DNA from: Acetatifactor sp.
Lineage (GTDB): Bacteria; Bacillota; Clostridia; Lachnospirales; Lachnospiraceae
DNA length: 64,000 nt
NCBI GenBank assembly: GCA_024695935.1
Contig: JAILHH010000039.1
Span: 1-64,000, forward strand
Reading direction: 5' to 3'
Shown here: positions 25,648 to 34,675 of the stretch, in pieces
Numbering within the stretch: the first letter of the stretch is position 1
Layout: each line of letters starts with the position of its first letter
The notes under the pieces: model-generated
Seen by the model: the letters and a program-made list of their open reading frames with translations, nothing else
Databases searched by the model: none
Told to the model about the DNA's origin: nothing
Program-made: the position numbers and the translations under genes

Positions 25648-27801
25648 TTATTCCTTGCTCCAGTTCTCGTAAGTTACAAGATCAGTTGTGGATATGACAC
25701 CGTTTGACTCACTTCCACTGCTTCCGTACAAAAATTCTCCCTCGGAAAAGAGGTTGATGGCGGGGTAATTGTTGCCATCCACGTATCCCACGGTTGCCTT
25801 TAATGCCTGAGAGGCTTTAACCGTATCCGCCGTGACATTCACGCCTCCGGAAACTTTTACATTTCCTCCCGCTATGATGATACCCTCATAGGAGCGGTCA
25901 ACTTCCACATCTCCGGTTGCTATTATCACTTTTATATCCGCCCAGGTTGAAACATCGCCTTCATGGGCCGAGAGCTTATATGGGTTTGCCCCGTTATTTA
26001 CTATCACAACACCCTGTCCCGCAGGCTCATAGGCGATTTTTTTATCTCCCACATTGGGGACAATGGTATTTATGGCATCTCTGTCTATAACATTATAAAA
26101 AATGCCTCTTGCCGCCTTTTCATTTGCGGCATCGGTTCCGATCTCAGCCGTGGACAGCTGTGTGCACAGCCTGTTATATGTCTCCAGATACTTATCCGAC
26201 TCTGCCTTTAATTCACTCTTTGAGTCCGTGGTAGATGTGGAATTTTCAAGGACGAAACTGCCGTTTACTTTTCTGAACACATTTCCGGCCAGGTTTACCC
26301 TGAGCATTGTATCCACAGGAAGCTTTGCATCCGCTATGTAATGGGACAGGTATTTGTCCATTCTGGTCTTGTCCGCATTGTAATAGGCGTTAAAAAAATA
26401 ATTTGCTCTCTCCGGAGTAGAGAATGTCAGATAATAATACACCAGCATAACGCCGCTTTTATTGGAATAAACCTTTCTGTATCCGTTGGCATAATGATCC
26501 ATGGATACGCCCAAAAGGTTTGACATAACACTCAGATCCACCTCTGTTGCTCCCGCTGTCTCCGCCGCCGTGTCTATCTGATCGTAGGCTACGGGATTGG
26601 AGCCGAACATGCTCTTTCCATCCTTTACCCACAGGCACTCCGGAGGCACCAGATATGCTATCTGGTCGCTCTTTGCAGCAAAGGATTCGCCCATGGCCAC
26701 ATTGGCATTGGTAAAGGTATTTCCTCCGCCGGTGACGGTTCCCTCGGTCTTTATAAAACTTCGACCGCCCAGGTAGAGCTTTGTCACACCCGACATGTCG
26801 ATCCTTGCATTAAGTCCGTTTACGATTATGGCACTGCTCTCCGCAGCCAGATCTTCGTTGTACCCGTAGCCGTAATACTCTCCGTTTAAGCTGACATTTG
26901 AGCCGTTTCCGAGGAATATCAGGTCATCCCTTACATACATATTTGCGCTGGAACTGATGGCAGAATTGTCCACCACAATGTTCCTCGCCCAGATATCGGG
27001 AGCGGCATCTATTGTAAGAGACTGCCCGGATATATTGAAATCGCCGTCTGTTATGATCAGATCGGTCCCGGTGATCCTTGTGGCTCCGTATCCTATGTTT
27101 ATACCTTCATCACCTGCATAGATATTTCCCTTTATGGTGGTGGCACTTGTGATATCAACTCCGTTATTTGCCACGATACCAAAGGAAATGATATCCGGTA
27201 TCTTCATGGAATCCGTAAAATTATATGACGGAACATTCAGTTTTATATCCGTCTCTATTATGGAGATCACTCCGGTGGGTGACACATATGTGACTCTCAC
27301 ATTTTTAAGCACCAGTCCGTCTGAAGCGGAGACCATGTTGCCATAGTCTCTTCTGTCGGAATTTCCCACCATGGAGGAGATCCTGGCTCCATACCCCTCA
27401 GTGCTGTCCCACCTTGTGTCCACCAGGAAATTCTCAAGCTTTCCGATATCGAAATAATAATCCGACCCGGCAATACTCAGAGCTTTTCTGAGTTCCGTAA
27501 CATATACATATACGAACTCATCACTTCTCTCGTCGCCGTCGTAGTTTTCGTATTTTTCGAGCACATTTAAATAGGCATTTCCGATACAGTCGGAAACCAC
27601 ATTTTCAAGTCCTGCCCTGACTTCCTCCAAAGCCCGCTCCGCAGAATAAAAATTCTCTTTATTGGCAGACTGTGCCAGCCGGATCCTGAAATTAAACAAT
27701 GCAAGATACAGTATCAGAGTGGTGAGCATGGTCGCAAAAGCAACTGCAATGATCACAACAACAAGTGAAAAGCCTTTATTGTCCTTTATAAATTTTTTCA
27801 T
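25648..27801 (-). CDS. Large PilX/GspK-like minor prepilin lacking Glu5
   Basis: 717 residues from the ATG at 27801, which follows AGGAGG by 6 bases. The N-terminus is a class III prepilin signal, KDNKG then FSLVVVIIAVAFATMLTTLI. Position +5 after the cleavage site is Val where almost all pilins have Glu; GspK and some PilX-type tip subunits share this loss. The body contains a long stretch of short repeats rich in Gly, Ile and Asp (NGVDITSATTIKGNIYAGD and similar, ~220-400), which looks like a beta-helix or polymer-like bactofilin-style fold. The Glu5 loss suggests it starts the fibre at the tip. It lies 35 bases before the discoidin pilin. Confidence 0.85.
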   Translation of the reverse strand: MKKFIKDNKGFSLVVVIIAVAFATMLTTLILYLALFNFRIRLAQSANKENFYSAERALEEVRAGLENVVSDCIGNAYLNVLEKYENYDGDERSDEFVYVYVTELRKALSIAGSDYYFDIGKLENFLVDTRWDSTEGYGARISSMVGNSDRRDYGNMVSASDGLVLKNVRVTYVSPTGVISIIETDIKLNVPSYNFTDSMKIPDIISFGIVANNGVDITSATTIKGNIYAGDEGINIGYGATRITGTDLIITDGDFNISGQSLTIDAAPDIWARNIVVDNSAISSSANMYVRDDLIFLGNGSNVSLNGEYYGYGYNEDLAAESSAIIVNGLNARIDMSGVTKLYLGGRSFIKTEGTVTGGGNTFTNANVAMGESFAAKSDQIAYLVPPECLWVKDGKSMFGSNPVAYDQIDTAAETAGATEVDLSVMSNLLGVSMDHYANGYRKVYSNKSGVMLVYYYLTFSTPERANYFFNAYYNADKTRMDKYLSHYIADAKLPVDTMLRVNLAGNVFRKVNGSFVLENSTSTTDSKSELKAESDKYLETYNRLCTQLSTAEIGTDAANEKAARGIFYNVIDRDAINTIVPNVGDKKIAYEPAGQGVVIVNNGANPYKLSAHEGDVSTWADIKVIIATGDVEVDRSYEGIIIAGGNVKVSGGVNVTADTVKASQALKATVGYVDGNNYPAINLFSEGEFLYGSSGSESNGVISTTDLVTYENWSKE

Positions 27802-27842
27802 GCTCATCCTCCTTTCTCTTTTTCTTGCGGTTCTTTGGCAGA

Positions 27843-29081
27843 TCAATTATCGATCTCTATAATAAATTTATCCTCGTCAAAGGTATTGTCCTCGTCATTA
27901 TAGGCATCCTTTTGGTAAATCTTTAAGTCCACGCTGTAGATCCTTGACTCCGGCTCGTTTTTAACAATGTCGCCGTATTTCATAAGGTTTGTGGCGGAAA
28001 CTCCCGTGAGGCCGTTGTAGGTATATACCGTTTTGTCGGTCTGGGCATAGTCGCTTAAGCCCGCTTCTTTTTTGCCCAGGTTTTGCCCGAAGTTTGAATA
28101 TATGCCGGTGATGGCAGAATTATATCTTTCGGATGTACTGTTTGCCTCTGAGAGATTAACATTTGCCACATATGTGGTCTCTCTTGAAGCCAGGTCCGTA
28201 CCGCTCACCTGCTTTACAAAAAACACATTGCAATCTATCTTTGAATAATTCAATACATTGAAAATATCCTTTACAGAGCCTGACCTTGAATCATAATTGG
28301 GCGTATAGAGGAAATAAATATTTCTCAGCTCATTTGTGCCGTCGCTCAGATATAGCTCCATGGTCTTACTGTAGGTCTTTTCACTCGGTGCAACTCTGGA
28401 AAACTCATCCGTATATTCGATCTTTAAGCTGACCCTGGTCAAAATCCCCACAGGCTCTATGGTAAAAGTCATGCTGCGCTTTAATGAATTTGCAAAATCC
28501 GCAGCCTTTGCCGCCGTACCGCTCCTGCCTGCAAAATATCTGCTGCTTCTGTCCGCAAACTCTGCAAACACCCTGTTTTCCATATCGGAAGTAAGTGTGT
28601 AGAGCACATCTTTTTTAAGATCTATGTCGGTGATCTTTGTAAGAGCCTCGCTGTTATAATTGTCCGCATAATCCCTGGTGTCTATAGTGGCAAATATATC
28701 ATATTTTGAAGAGTCCACTTCCTCATCCAGGATCGCAAAATAATATACTCCGGAGTCGTTTTTTACAAACTTTAGTCCCGTGCCGTCATTTACGGTGCAA
28801 TACCTGTCCGTGCCACCCACAGGAGTGGCGTTTTCATTTATCAACAGTTCCCTGCAGTTTCCTCTGTTCATGAGGCTTACTATGCCGTCTCCTAACTGCA
28901 GGGGGCGCAGCCTCTCAAAAATATCCTCCGCCGCAGCTGTTGCCTGCATGACTCTTCTGGCTCTGCTGTTGGTATTTGCGGCAGTTATAAAAGAATGCAA
29001 AAAAGGCGATACTACTATCGCCAAAATTGCAATCGCCGCAAGTAACTCTACCAAGGAAAAACCCCGATTGTCTCCAACCAT
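27843..29081 (-). CDS. Type IV prepilin-like protein (PilW/PilV-like minor pilin)
   Basis: 412 residues from the ATG at 29081, just after the pilO stop at 29089; a longer frame begins at 29156 inside pilO but puts 25 extra residues before the leader. The prepilin signal reads GDNRG then FSLVELLAAIAILAIVVSPF with Glu at +5, followed by a long helix ARRVMQATAAAEDIFERL. The remainder is a beta-rich extracytoplasmic domain without a recognised family. The Shine-Dalgarno element is weak, so translation is probably coupled to pilO. Confidence 0.85.
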   Translation of the reverse strand: MVGDNRGFSLVELLAAIAILAIVVSPFLHSFITAANTNSRARRVMQATAAAEDIFERLRPLQLGDGIVSLMNRGNCRELLINENATPVGGTDRYCTVNDGTGLKFVKNDSGVYYFAILDEEVDSSKYDIFATIDTRDYADNYNSEALTKITDIDLKKDVLYTLTSDMENRVFAEFADRSSRYFAGRSGTAAKAADFANSLKRSMTFTIEPVGILTRVSLKIEYTDEFSRVAPSEKTYSKTMELYLSDGTNELRNIYFLYTPNYDSRSGSVKDIFNVLNYSKIDCNVFFVKQVSGTDLASRETTYVANVNLSEANSTSERYNSAITGIYSNFGQNLGKKEAGLSDYAQTDKTVYTYNGLTGVSATNLMKYGDIVKNEPESRIYSVDLKIYQKDAYNDEDNTFDEDKFIIEIDN

Positions 29082-29088
29082 ATTTACT

Positions 29089-29835
29089 TTAGTCAGTGCC
29101 GTTTTCTTCCTCAAGTTCCCCGGAGTCCTCCGTAGTGTTCTTTGTTTCGGATTCAAAAGTCTTGAAAATGTTATCTGTTCCTTCCACCACTCCGTTTATG
29201 ATAGGTCTCTCATAAACAGCGCCTGTTCCTGTCATGCTGTACATTCCCGCGGTTATGTTTCCCGTGAGATTTCCCGCACCCTTGTTGTAGGACAGGGAGA
29301 TACTGTGAATGGATTTTTGCCATTTATCTCCCAGGACATCCTCCAAAGCGTCCTTCAGATCCTCGTATCCGCACTCGAAATTAACCTCGAGGCCATGCTC
29401 GTAGAGGTAAATCCCGTCATCGTTTGCATCCGTTGCGGTGATGGTCTCACCCTCCGGTGTAAGTCTGTCATAGGTTGGATACTGTGTCTCAAGCCCTGTA
29501 ACATCCCTCATTGTGATCCCTGTGACAGCAAGGTCATGCTTTGCGGCAAGGGAATTGACATACAGGATGATATCGCTTGTCATGATATCGGCAGGGTAGG
29601 AAGCCATGATAGCTTCACTGTCCTCCGTGAAATTTTTTACATCCTCTGCATAGTGATCCGATTCGTCAACCAGCTTTTCCAGAGAGGAAATGGTTCTGTT
29701 AATGGCTACGGTCTCACTCTCTATGCTCTCGGTCTTTTCCGTAAATCTCACATATACAAGGCTGTAAACTGCCAGTAAGATCAAAACTCCAACGAGGATG
29801 ATCAGTAAGTTTTTGTCTCTTGCAGATAATTTCAT
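29089..29835 (-). CDS. pilO: Type IV pilus assembly protein PilO
   Basis: Part of the inner-membrane alignment platform with PilM and PilN. 248 residues: short basic start, a single membrane segment (~9-27, LLIILVGVLILLAVYSLVYV), a coiled-coil (~30-70), and an alpha/beta ferredoxin-like domain (~80-200), then an acidic Glu/Thr-rich tail. Its ATG overlaps the stop codon of the pilM-pilN gene (TAATG), so the two are translationally coupled. Confidence 0.85.
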   Translation of the reverse strand: MKLSARDKNLLIILVGVLILLAVYSLVYVRFTEKTESIESETVAINRTISSLEKLVDESDHYAEDVKNFTEDSEAIMASYPADIMTSDIILYVNSLAAKHDLAVTGITMRDVTGLETQYPTYDRLTPEGETITATDANDDGIYLYEHGLEVNFECGYEDLKDALEDVLGDKWQKSIHSISLSYNKGAGNLTGNITAGMYSMTGTGAVYERPIINGVVEGTDNIFKTFESETKNTTEDSGELEEENGTD

Positions 29836-31442
29836 TACTGAATACCTCCTTCCAAAGTTTCATCAGCGCTTTCTGTGACAGTCTCCGACGTATCGCTTTC
29901 TGTTTCGGTGCTTTCAGCCACTGTCTTGTAGGTGCACTGAACGCTGAATCCGACTCTCGTCTCCCCTGCATCATCGCTTGTCTCATTGACAGATGTAACG
30001 CTTACATCCGACAGGGATTCAAAGGTCTGCAAAGTGTTTATCACGAATGCAGCCTCCTTCATATCCTCAACCTCCACCGACATGGTGACGGAATATTCGT
30101 CACAGATAAAGGAACTTACCGTGATGTCGGCCGGCATCTTTTCCTCCATCTCTTCGATGAAGCCAACGATCTCCTCATTTCTGTTGAAGGTCTTGTCATT
30201 TAATTCATTTAAGTATTCATTCTTTGCCTTTGTATCCACATAAGTGTTGTACTCTTCGATGACATATTTGAGAGTATTTAAATACAAAAGTCTGGCGTCT
30301 CTCTCATTCCTTGCAAAAAGATAGGGAACAACTCCCGCAGCCGCGAGGATGATACTTCCCAGAACACACATCACATTGATGAGCACGGGAAGATTGCCAT
30401 TGTTGCCACCATTAAGTCCCGAGCCGTCCTTTTCGTCCTGCACGAATCCGATAGGTGCAATGGTTCCTCCGATATTGCCGATATAGCGGTTAGCCTGTCC
30501 GCCCTTTATACGCTTATCACCCACCATGTTGCCGGGAACGATAAGCTGAACAGCGGTTATTCCTGTAGCCTCCAAAATGATATCGCCAAGTCCCTTTGCG
30601 GCTCCGCCGATACCTGTCAGATAGATATTGGCAATGGGCTTTGCCCTGTTCTTTGCCATATAGAAGTCGATGGTTCTCTGGATGCCATTTATGAGGAGCT
30701 TTGCGTCTTCTTTGGCATCATCGGTTTCAAATGCGGGATGGCTCTCCACAAAGTCAAGAGCCTGCATATATGAGAGGCCCTTTTCTGCCATCACATCCTT
30801 GATGATACCGTCGACTCCGTATGAAATGCTCCTCTGGAGCATTAGTCTGTCATCGGATACCACAGAGACAGTGGAGTTTGTCTCGTCGATCTTTATAAAC
30901 ATGGATGTCTCTGTGCTCTGACCCTCAATCTTGATGGCCTGATAGAGACTGTTTCCGCCAAAGTCGAAATTTTCTATATCAAGACCGCACTTATCTGCAA
31001 GTTCATAATAATCCTTTAGGATAGCCTTCGGTGCCAGATAAACCATTACAGGTCTTTTCTGCTCAGCGCCTGCTCCGTTGTCAAGGAGCACATATCCTAT
31101 CTCATAATCCTCCAGATCAATGGGGAAATAATCCGTCGCATTTTTCTCGATGAGGGTCTTGATCTTTTTCTCATTTATCTTTGGTATCAAAACTTCACGG
31201 CCTGCGATCTTTGAAGAATTGATAACAAAAATCACACGCTTTGTTGAAAACTTTGCAACCTCAATGGCGTCACTGATACAGTCCGCAAGCACATCACCTC
31301 TGATGATGCCTCCGTCCGCAATTATTCCCTGGGGCAGTTCTATGTCAATATGCTTGGTCACCACGGGTCTGTTGGAATATTTAATTTCCACGATCTTTGC
31401 CAGCGACTGACCGATCTCAATGCTGAGAATTTTCTTAGCCAT
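29835..31442 (-). CDS. PilM-PilN fusion, type IV pilus assembly platform
   Basis: 535 residues. Residues 1-~335 are an actin-like ATPase of the PilM type: ILSIEIGQSLAKIVEI as phosphate-1 loop, NATDYFPIDLEDYEIGY, and NIYLTGIGGAAKGLGDII as the adenosine motif. A Gly/Asn linker (339-350) leads to one membrane segment (352-376), a coiled coil and a PilN-like ferredoxin fold (~430-505), ending in a Thr/Glu/Ser-rich tail. In most bacteria PilM and PilN are separate proteins and PilM binds the short cytoplasmic tail of PilN; here the two are joined so the contact is fixed. A strong AAGGAG site precedes the ATG. Confidence 0.9.
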   Translation of the reverse strand: MAKKILSIEIGQSLAKIVEIKYSNRPVVTKHIDIELPQGIIADGGIIRGDVLADCISDAIEVAKFSTKRVIFVINSSKIAGREVLIPKINEKKIKTLIEKNATDYFPIDLEDYEIGYVLLDNGAGAEQKRPVMVYLAPKAILKDYYELADKCGLDIENFDFGGNSLYQAIKIEGQSTETSMFIKIDETNSTVSVVSDDRLMLQRSISYGVDGIIKDVMAEKGLSYMQALDFVESHPAFETDDAKEDAKLLINGIQRTIDFYMAKNRAKPIANIYLTGIGGAAKGLGDIILEATGITAVQLIVPGNMVGDKRIKGGQANRYIGNIGGTIAPIGFVQDEKDGSGLNGGNNGNLPVLINVMCVLGSIILAAAGVVPYLFARNERDARLLYLNTLKYVIEEYNTYVDTKAKNEYLNELNDKTFNRNEEIVGFIEEMEEKMPADITVSSFICDEYSVTMSVEVEDMKEAAFVINTLQTFESLSDVSVTSVNETSDDAGETRVGFSVQCTYKTVAESTETESDTSETVTESADETLEGGIQ

Positions 31443-31447
31443 CAGTT

Positions 31448-31990
31448 TTACTCCTTGGTTATCTTGCCTGTAAGATATGATAATGATATTTTGTATTCTC
31501 TGTTTGCCTTGGACATTTTTATCTCAAGACAATATTTTCCTTCAAGTTCGGGGCTCATCTGCCTGAGGTCCTTGAACGCTCCCGAAGAACGGTTAAATCC
31601 CAGTATCAGATGATTTGCATCCACGCCTATATTCCTGTAATACCCGGGTCCGTCACCCGTGACCCTGTATCTGAGTATCACGCCTTTTCCTATCATCTCA
31701 GGATTGGATTCGGTGACGACATCATTTCCGTCCCGGTCTATCCCCCTTGAGACTTCCTTTACATATACATTGCTCTCGCTGTCGCAGTAGATCTCCAGAT
31801 AGGAATCCACCTTTCCTGCCGCCGTAGCCTTGTTTTGTTCAATGGCAGAGGAAAGTTTTTCCATACATTCTCTGGCAGCACGCCCCGACAAAAAGGCGGT
31901 GGAATAGGTAAAACCTCCCACCATGACTGCCATCATGGCTATGACCGCGATAAGCTCCATGAGAGACAAACCTCTGTTGTCATTTTTCAT
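31448..31990 (-). CDS. Minor prepilin (GspH/PilE-like)
   Basis: 180 residues from the ATG at 31990, which has GAGGAAT upstream; 31990 is preferred over the ATG at 32008. The prepilin signal is KNDNRG then LSLMELIAVIAMMAVMVGGF; the first mature residue is Leu instead of Phe, and Glu is at +5. A single C-terminal globular domain of about 140 residues follows, with two Cys (near 40 and 70) that could form a disulfide. It lies five bases before the pilM-pilN gene. Confidence 0.85.
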   Translation of the reverse strand: MKNDNRGLSLMELIAVIAMMAVMVGGFTYSTAFLSGRAARECMEKLSSAIEQNKATAAGKVDSYLEIYCDSESNVYVKEVSRGIDRDGNDVVTESNPEMIGKGVILRYRVTGDGPGYYRNIGVDANHLILGFNRSSGAFKDLRQMSPELEGKYCLEIKMSKANREYKISLSYLTGKITKE

Positions 31991-32084
31991 AATATTCCTC
32001 ATGTGCACAGATCAGCATCTATATCCGCCTGTCAGATGAATATCCGACAGAGCTTTTAAAAATGTGAAGTAAATGGATCTATTC

Positions 32085-32840
32085 TCAGACCACGCTCCAC
32101 ATATTTATATACCAGTTTATCATTCTGTCCCCCCACAGAGCCGCGATGATAACTCCGGCAGAAAGGTAGGGACCCATGGCAAGCACATGGCTCTCGTTAC
32201 TGATCTTCATCCTGAGAAGGTGAATGACAGAGCCAATGATGCATCCCAGTAAAAATGCAAGTATTATACTTTTCCATCCGATGAGCAGACCGCAGGCCGC
32301 CATCAGTTTGATATCTCCTCCGCCGATAGCTCTGCCACGGCTCAAAAGATATAAAATAAGCAAAAATCCGCTAACGCAAACGAGGCCAATCCCATGATCG
32401 GCCCAGTTGTTGTAATCAAAGAATAATGAAATTATTCCAAATACAAAAATAAAGATACTGAACCCAATCGGTATCTCATATGTTCTAAAATCAATTACGC
32501 TAAGCGCTATAAGTGCCGAAAAGCACATGCAGTAAATAAATGTCTTATAGCTCCCCTCATAGACGATACTCGTCAAAAGCCATAGGCACCCGTTCAGTAA
32601 TTCTATCAAAGGATACTGAACGGATAACCTTGTTTTACATTTTCTGCATTTTCCGCCCAGAGCTATATAGCTTAATACAGGCACCAGGTCATAGGGCTTT
32701 AATTCATAGCCACAGTTCATGCAATGGGACCTCATCTTTACGAAGTCCTGCTTCAGAGGAATGCGGTAGATCAGCACGTTTAAAAAACTGCCTACCACGG
32801 TTCCGAATATGAAAAACATTGCATAAAACATTGGTGTCAT
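32085..32840 (-). CDS. pilD: Prepilin peptidase
   Basis: Membrane aspartic peptidase that removes the leader from prepilins and may N-methylate the new end. 251 residues with about seven membrane segments. The N-terminal methylase-type domain has two Cys pairs, CMNC and CRKC, near 40 and 65. The first catalytic Asp is in SVIDFRTYEIP and the second in GGGDIKLMAA (GxGD motif). It is encoded between the minor pilin and major-pilin-like genes, so one peptidase serves all prepilins of this operon. Confidence 0.95.
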   Translation of the reverse strand: MTPMFYAMFFIFGTVVGSFLNVLIYRIPLKQDFVKMRSHCMNCGYELKPYDLVPVLSYIALGGKCRKCKTRLSVQYPLIELLNGCLWLLTSIVYEGSYKTFIYCMCFSALIALSVIDFRTYEIPIGFSIFIFVFGIISLFFDYNNWADHGIGLVCVSGFLLILYLLSRGRAIGGGDIKLMAACGLLIGWKSIILAFLLGCIIGSVIHLLRMKISNESHVLAMGPYLSAGVIIAALWGDRMINWYINMWSVV

Positions 32841-32870
32841 TGGGCGTCCCCTCGAAAATTATGTAATATC

Positions 32871-33350
32871 TTAGAATGTTTTTGTTGTTCCCGCTGTGTC
32901 AGTAGGAAGTTCATAATAACCTGTAACTTTTACACTGCCATCATCTTGTAGTTCAAGCACAATAGGTGTAGTTGATTTTTTGTAAGCCTTACTTGATGTA
33001 TCAAACTTACTACCTACAACCTGTTCAACCTCTTTTTCTACTGTCTTTGTAGCAGGGGTCGTTGTAAAATTAAAGCCAGCAGCATCATCAACTGTTGAAT
33101 TTGTCAATGTGAACTTTTTGCCATCAGATTCACTGTCAATTTTTGTTCTAAGTGCCTCGTCAGAATATGCAAGCTTCATAGCCTGTGCGATTTCACCGAT
33201 TGCTGAATTATCTTTCTGGAGTCTTGCTCTCTCTACCCATTTCATATACTGGGGACTTAAAACTCCTACGAAAACTGCCATTATTGCAATAACTACAATA
33301 AGCTCCACCAGTGAAAATCCCTTGTTTCCTAATCTTTTTGTCTCTTTCAT
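32871..33350 (-). CDS. pilA: Type IV pilin, probable major subunit
   Basis: 159 residues. The leader KETKRLGNKG is followed by FSLVELIVVIAIMAVFVGVL with Glu at +5 and the continuing helix SPQYMKWVERARLQKDNSAIGEIAQAM; the globular domain is small (~110 residues) and rich in Thr, Lys and Asp, without Cys. Small size, canonical signal, strong ribosome binding site (AAGGAG) and position after pilC fit a major pilin. Base composition of the part for the globular domain is clearly lower in GC (about 33-40% in the lines I counted) than the neighbouring genes. Confidence 0.88.
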   Translation of the reverse strand: MKETKRLGNKGFSLVELIVVIAIMAVFVGVLSPQYMKWVERARLQKDNSAIGEIAQAMKLAYSDEALRTKIDSESDGKKFTLTNSTVDDAAGFNFTTTPATKTVEKEVEQVVGSKFDTSSKAYKKSTTPIVLELQDDGSVKVTGYYELPTDTAGTTKTF

Positions 33351-33423
33351 ATTTGTATGCTCCTTTTTGTTAAGACTTTTATTTTATTCCTTCCCACCCT
33401 TAAAAGAAGGACTAAAACCATGT

Positions 33424-34638
33424 TTACATATTTCCTACCGCATCGTAGAGACCCATCATAGGTGCCAGTATGGATGCGATGAGGAATGCTACGATTCCCG
33501 CAAGCACCAGTATGATCATGGGTTCCATTACTGCCATGAGATTCTGGGTTGCGCTTTCTACCTCTTCGTCATAATAGTCTGCCAGTTTCACCAGCATATC
33601 TTCTATATTTCCCGATTCCTCGCCGATTCTGACCATGTGGTAAACCATGGGAGGAAACAGACCACAGTCTCTGAGAGGTTTAGAGAGTGGTACTCCGATT
33701 ATAATCTGTTCCCTGGCATTTAGCAATGCTTCTTTGAAATAAACATTTTCCATTGTACCCGCAACTATCTCGACGGCATCCGGAAGACTTACACCTGCGG
33801 CGATAAGTGTGCTGAGGGTCCTGGCCATCAGAGCTGAAGCGGATTTTACGGTAAGATTTTTAAATACCGGTATCTTTAAGGCAAGACCTCCGAAAAATTT
33901 CTTTCCCATCGATGTGGTCCTGAATTTTCTGATACCGAATATCAGCCCGATCGCAATTGCCAGCAGCACGTACCAGTAATTGATCACAAAATTGCTGGCG
34001 TTTACAACTCCCACTGTGATCTTTGGTAGCTCCGCATCAAGGCTTGCAAATGTTTCCGTGTAGGATGGGATGACCACCACTAACATTATGATAACAACCA
34101 CTATTGCCACAACGGAAACGATTATGGGATAGATCATGGCTTTTTTTACCATGGATCTGGTCTTTTCCGCCTTTTCAAACTGAAGCGCCATTCTGTCAAA
34201 GGCTACTTCCAAATTACCTGAAGCTTCACCCGCCATTATCATGTGAACCATGAGAGTGGGGAAAACCTTTGGATATTCAGCCAGAGAGTTTGCAAGAGTA
34301 TCACCCTTTTCAACGCCGTTTCTGACACCCTCGATGGCTTTTTTGAGCATCACATTCTCTGTCTGCTCCTCCAGCATTCTGAGGGCTTCGATTATGGTAA
34401 CGCCGGCTCGTGTCATGCTGACAAACTGCCTGCAGAAAACGCTTAAGTCTCTGGAAGAAGGCTTTCCGCCAAAGGATAAATTGATATCCTGGCTGAGGGC
34501 TCCCTGTTCCGTGAGGCTGATGATGGTGAGTCCCTGACCTCTTAATTCCGCCTCGGCTTTTTCTATGTTGTCAGCCGTCAGATTTCCTTTTTTGATAACG
34601 CCCGCATCATCGGTCGCTTCATATCCGAAATTGCCCAT
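33424..34638 (-). CDS. pilC: Type IV pilus inner-membrane platform protein PilC
   Basis: 404 residues, GspF/PilC family. Two GspF domains (~70-195 and ~270-395) each with a cytoplasmic helical bundle and membrane segments: FVSMTRAGVTIIEALRML opens the first and LSTLIAAGVSLPDAVEIV the second, with membrane helices near 170-195, 215-235 and 375-400. It links PilB to the growing fibre. A start with AAAGG upstream fits family length. It is 37 bases after pilB. Confidence 0.95.
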   Translation of the reverse strand: MGNFGYEATDDAGVIKKGNLTADNIEKAEAELRGQGLTIISLTEQGALSQDINLSFGGKPSSRDLSVFCRQFVSMTRAGVTIIEALRMLEEQTENVMLKKAIEGVRNGVEKGDTLANSLAEYPKVFPTLMVHMIMAGEASGNLEVAFDRMALQFEKAEKTRSMVKKAMIYPIIVSVVAIVVVIIMLVVVIPSYTETFASLDAELPKITVGVVNASNFVINYWYVLLAIAIGLIFGIRKFRTTSMGKKFFGGLALKIPVFKNLTVKSASALMARTLSTLIAAGVSLPDAVEIVAGTMENVYFKEALLNAREQIIIGVPLSKPLRDCGLFPPMVYHMVRIGEESGNIEDMLVKLADYYDEEVESATQNLMAVMEPMIILVLAGIVAFLIASILAPMMGLYDAVGNM

Positions 34639-34675
34639 TTATCTATACCTTTAACTTTAGTGATATGCAACAAAG

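Noticed and set aside
28780-29778. A 332-codon open frame on the plus strand
   Set aside because: It is antisense to pilO and the pilin at 27843-29081, has no ribosome binding site of note, and its product has no recognisable domains; the minus-strand genes carry clear family motifs.
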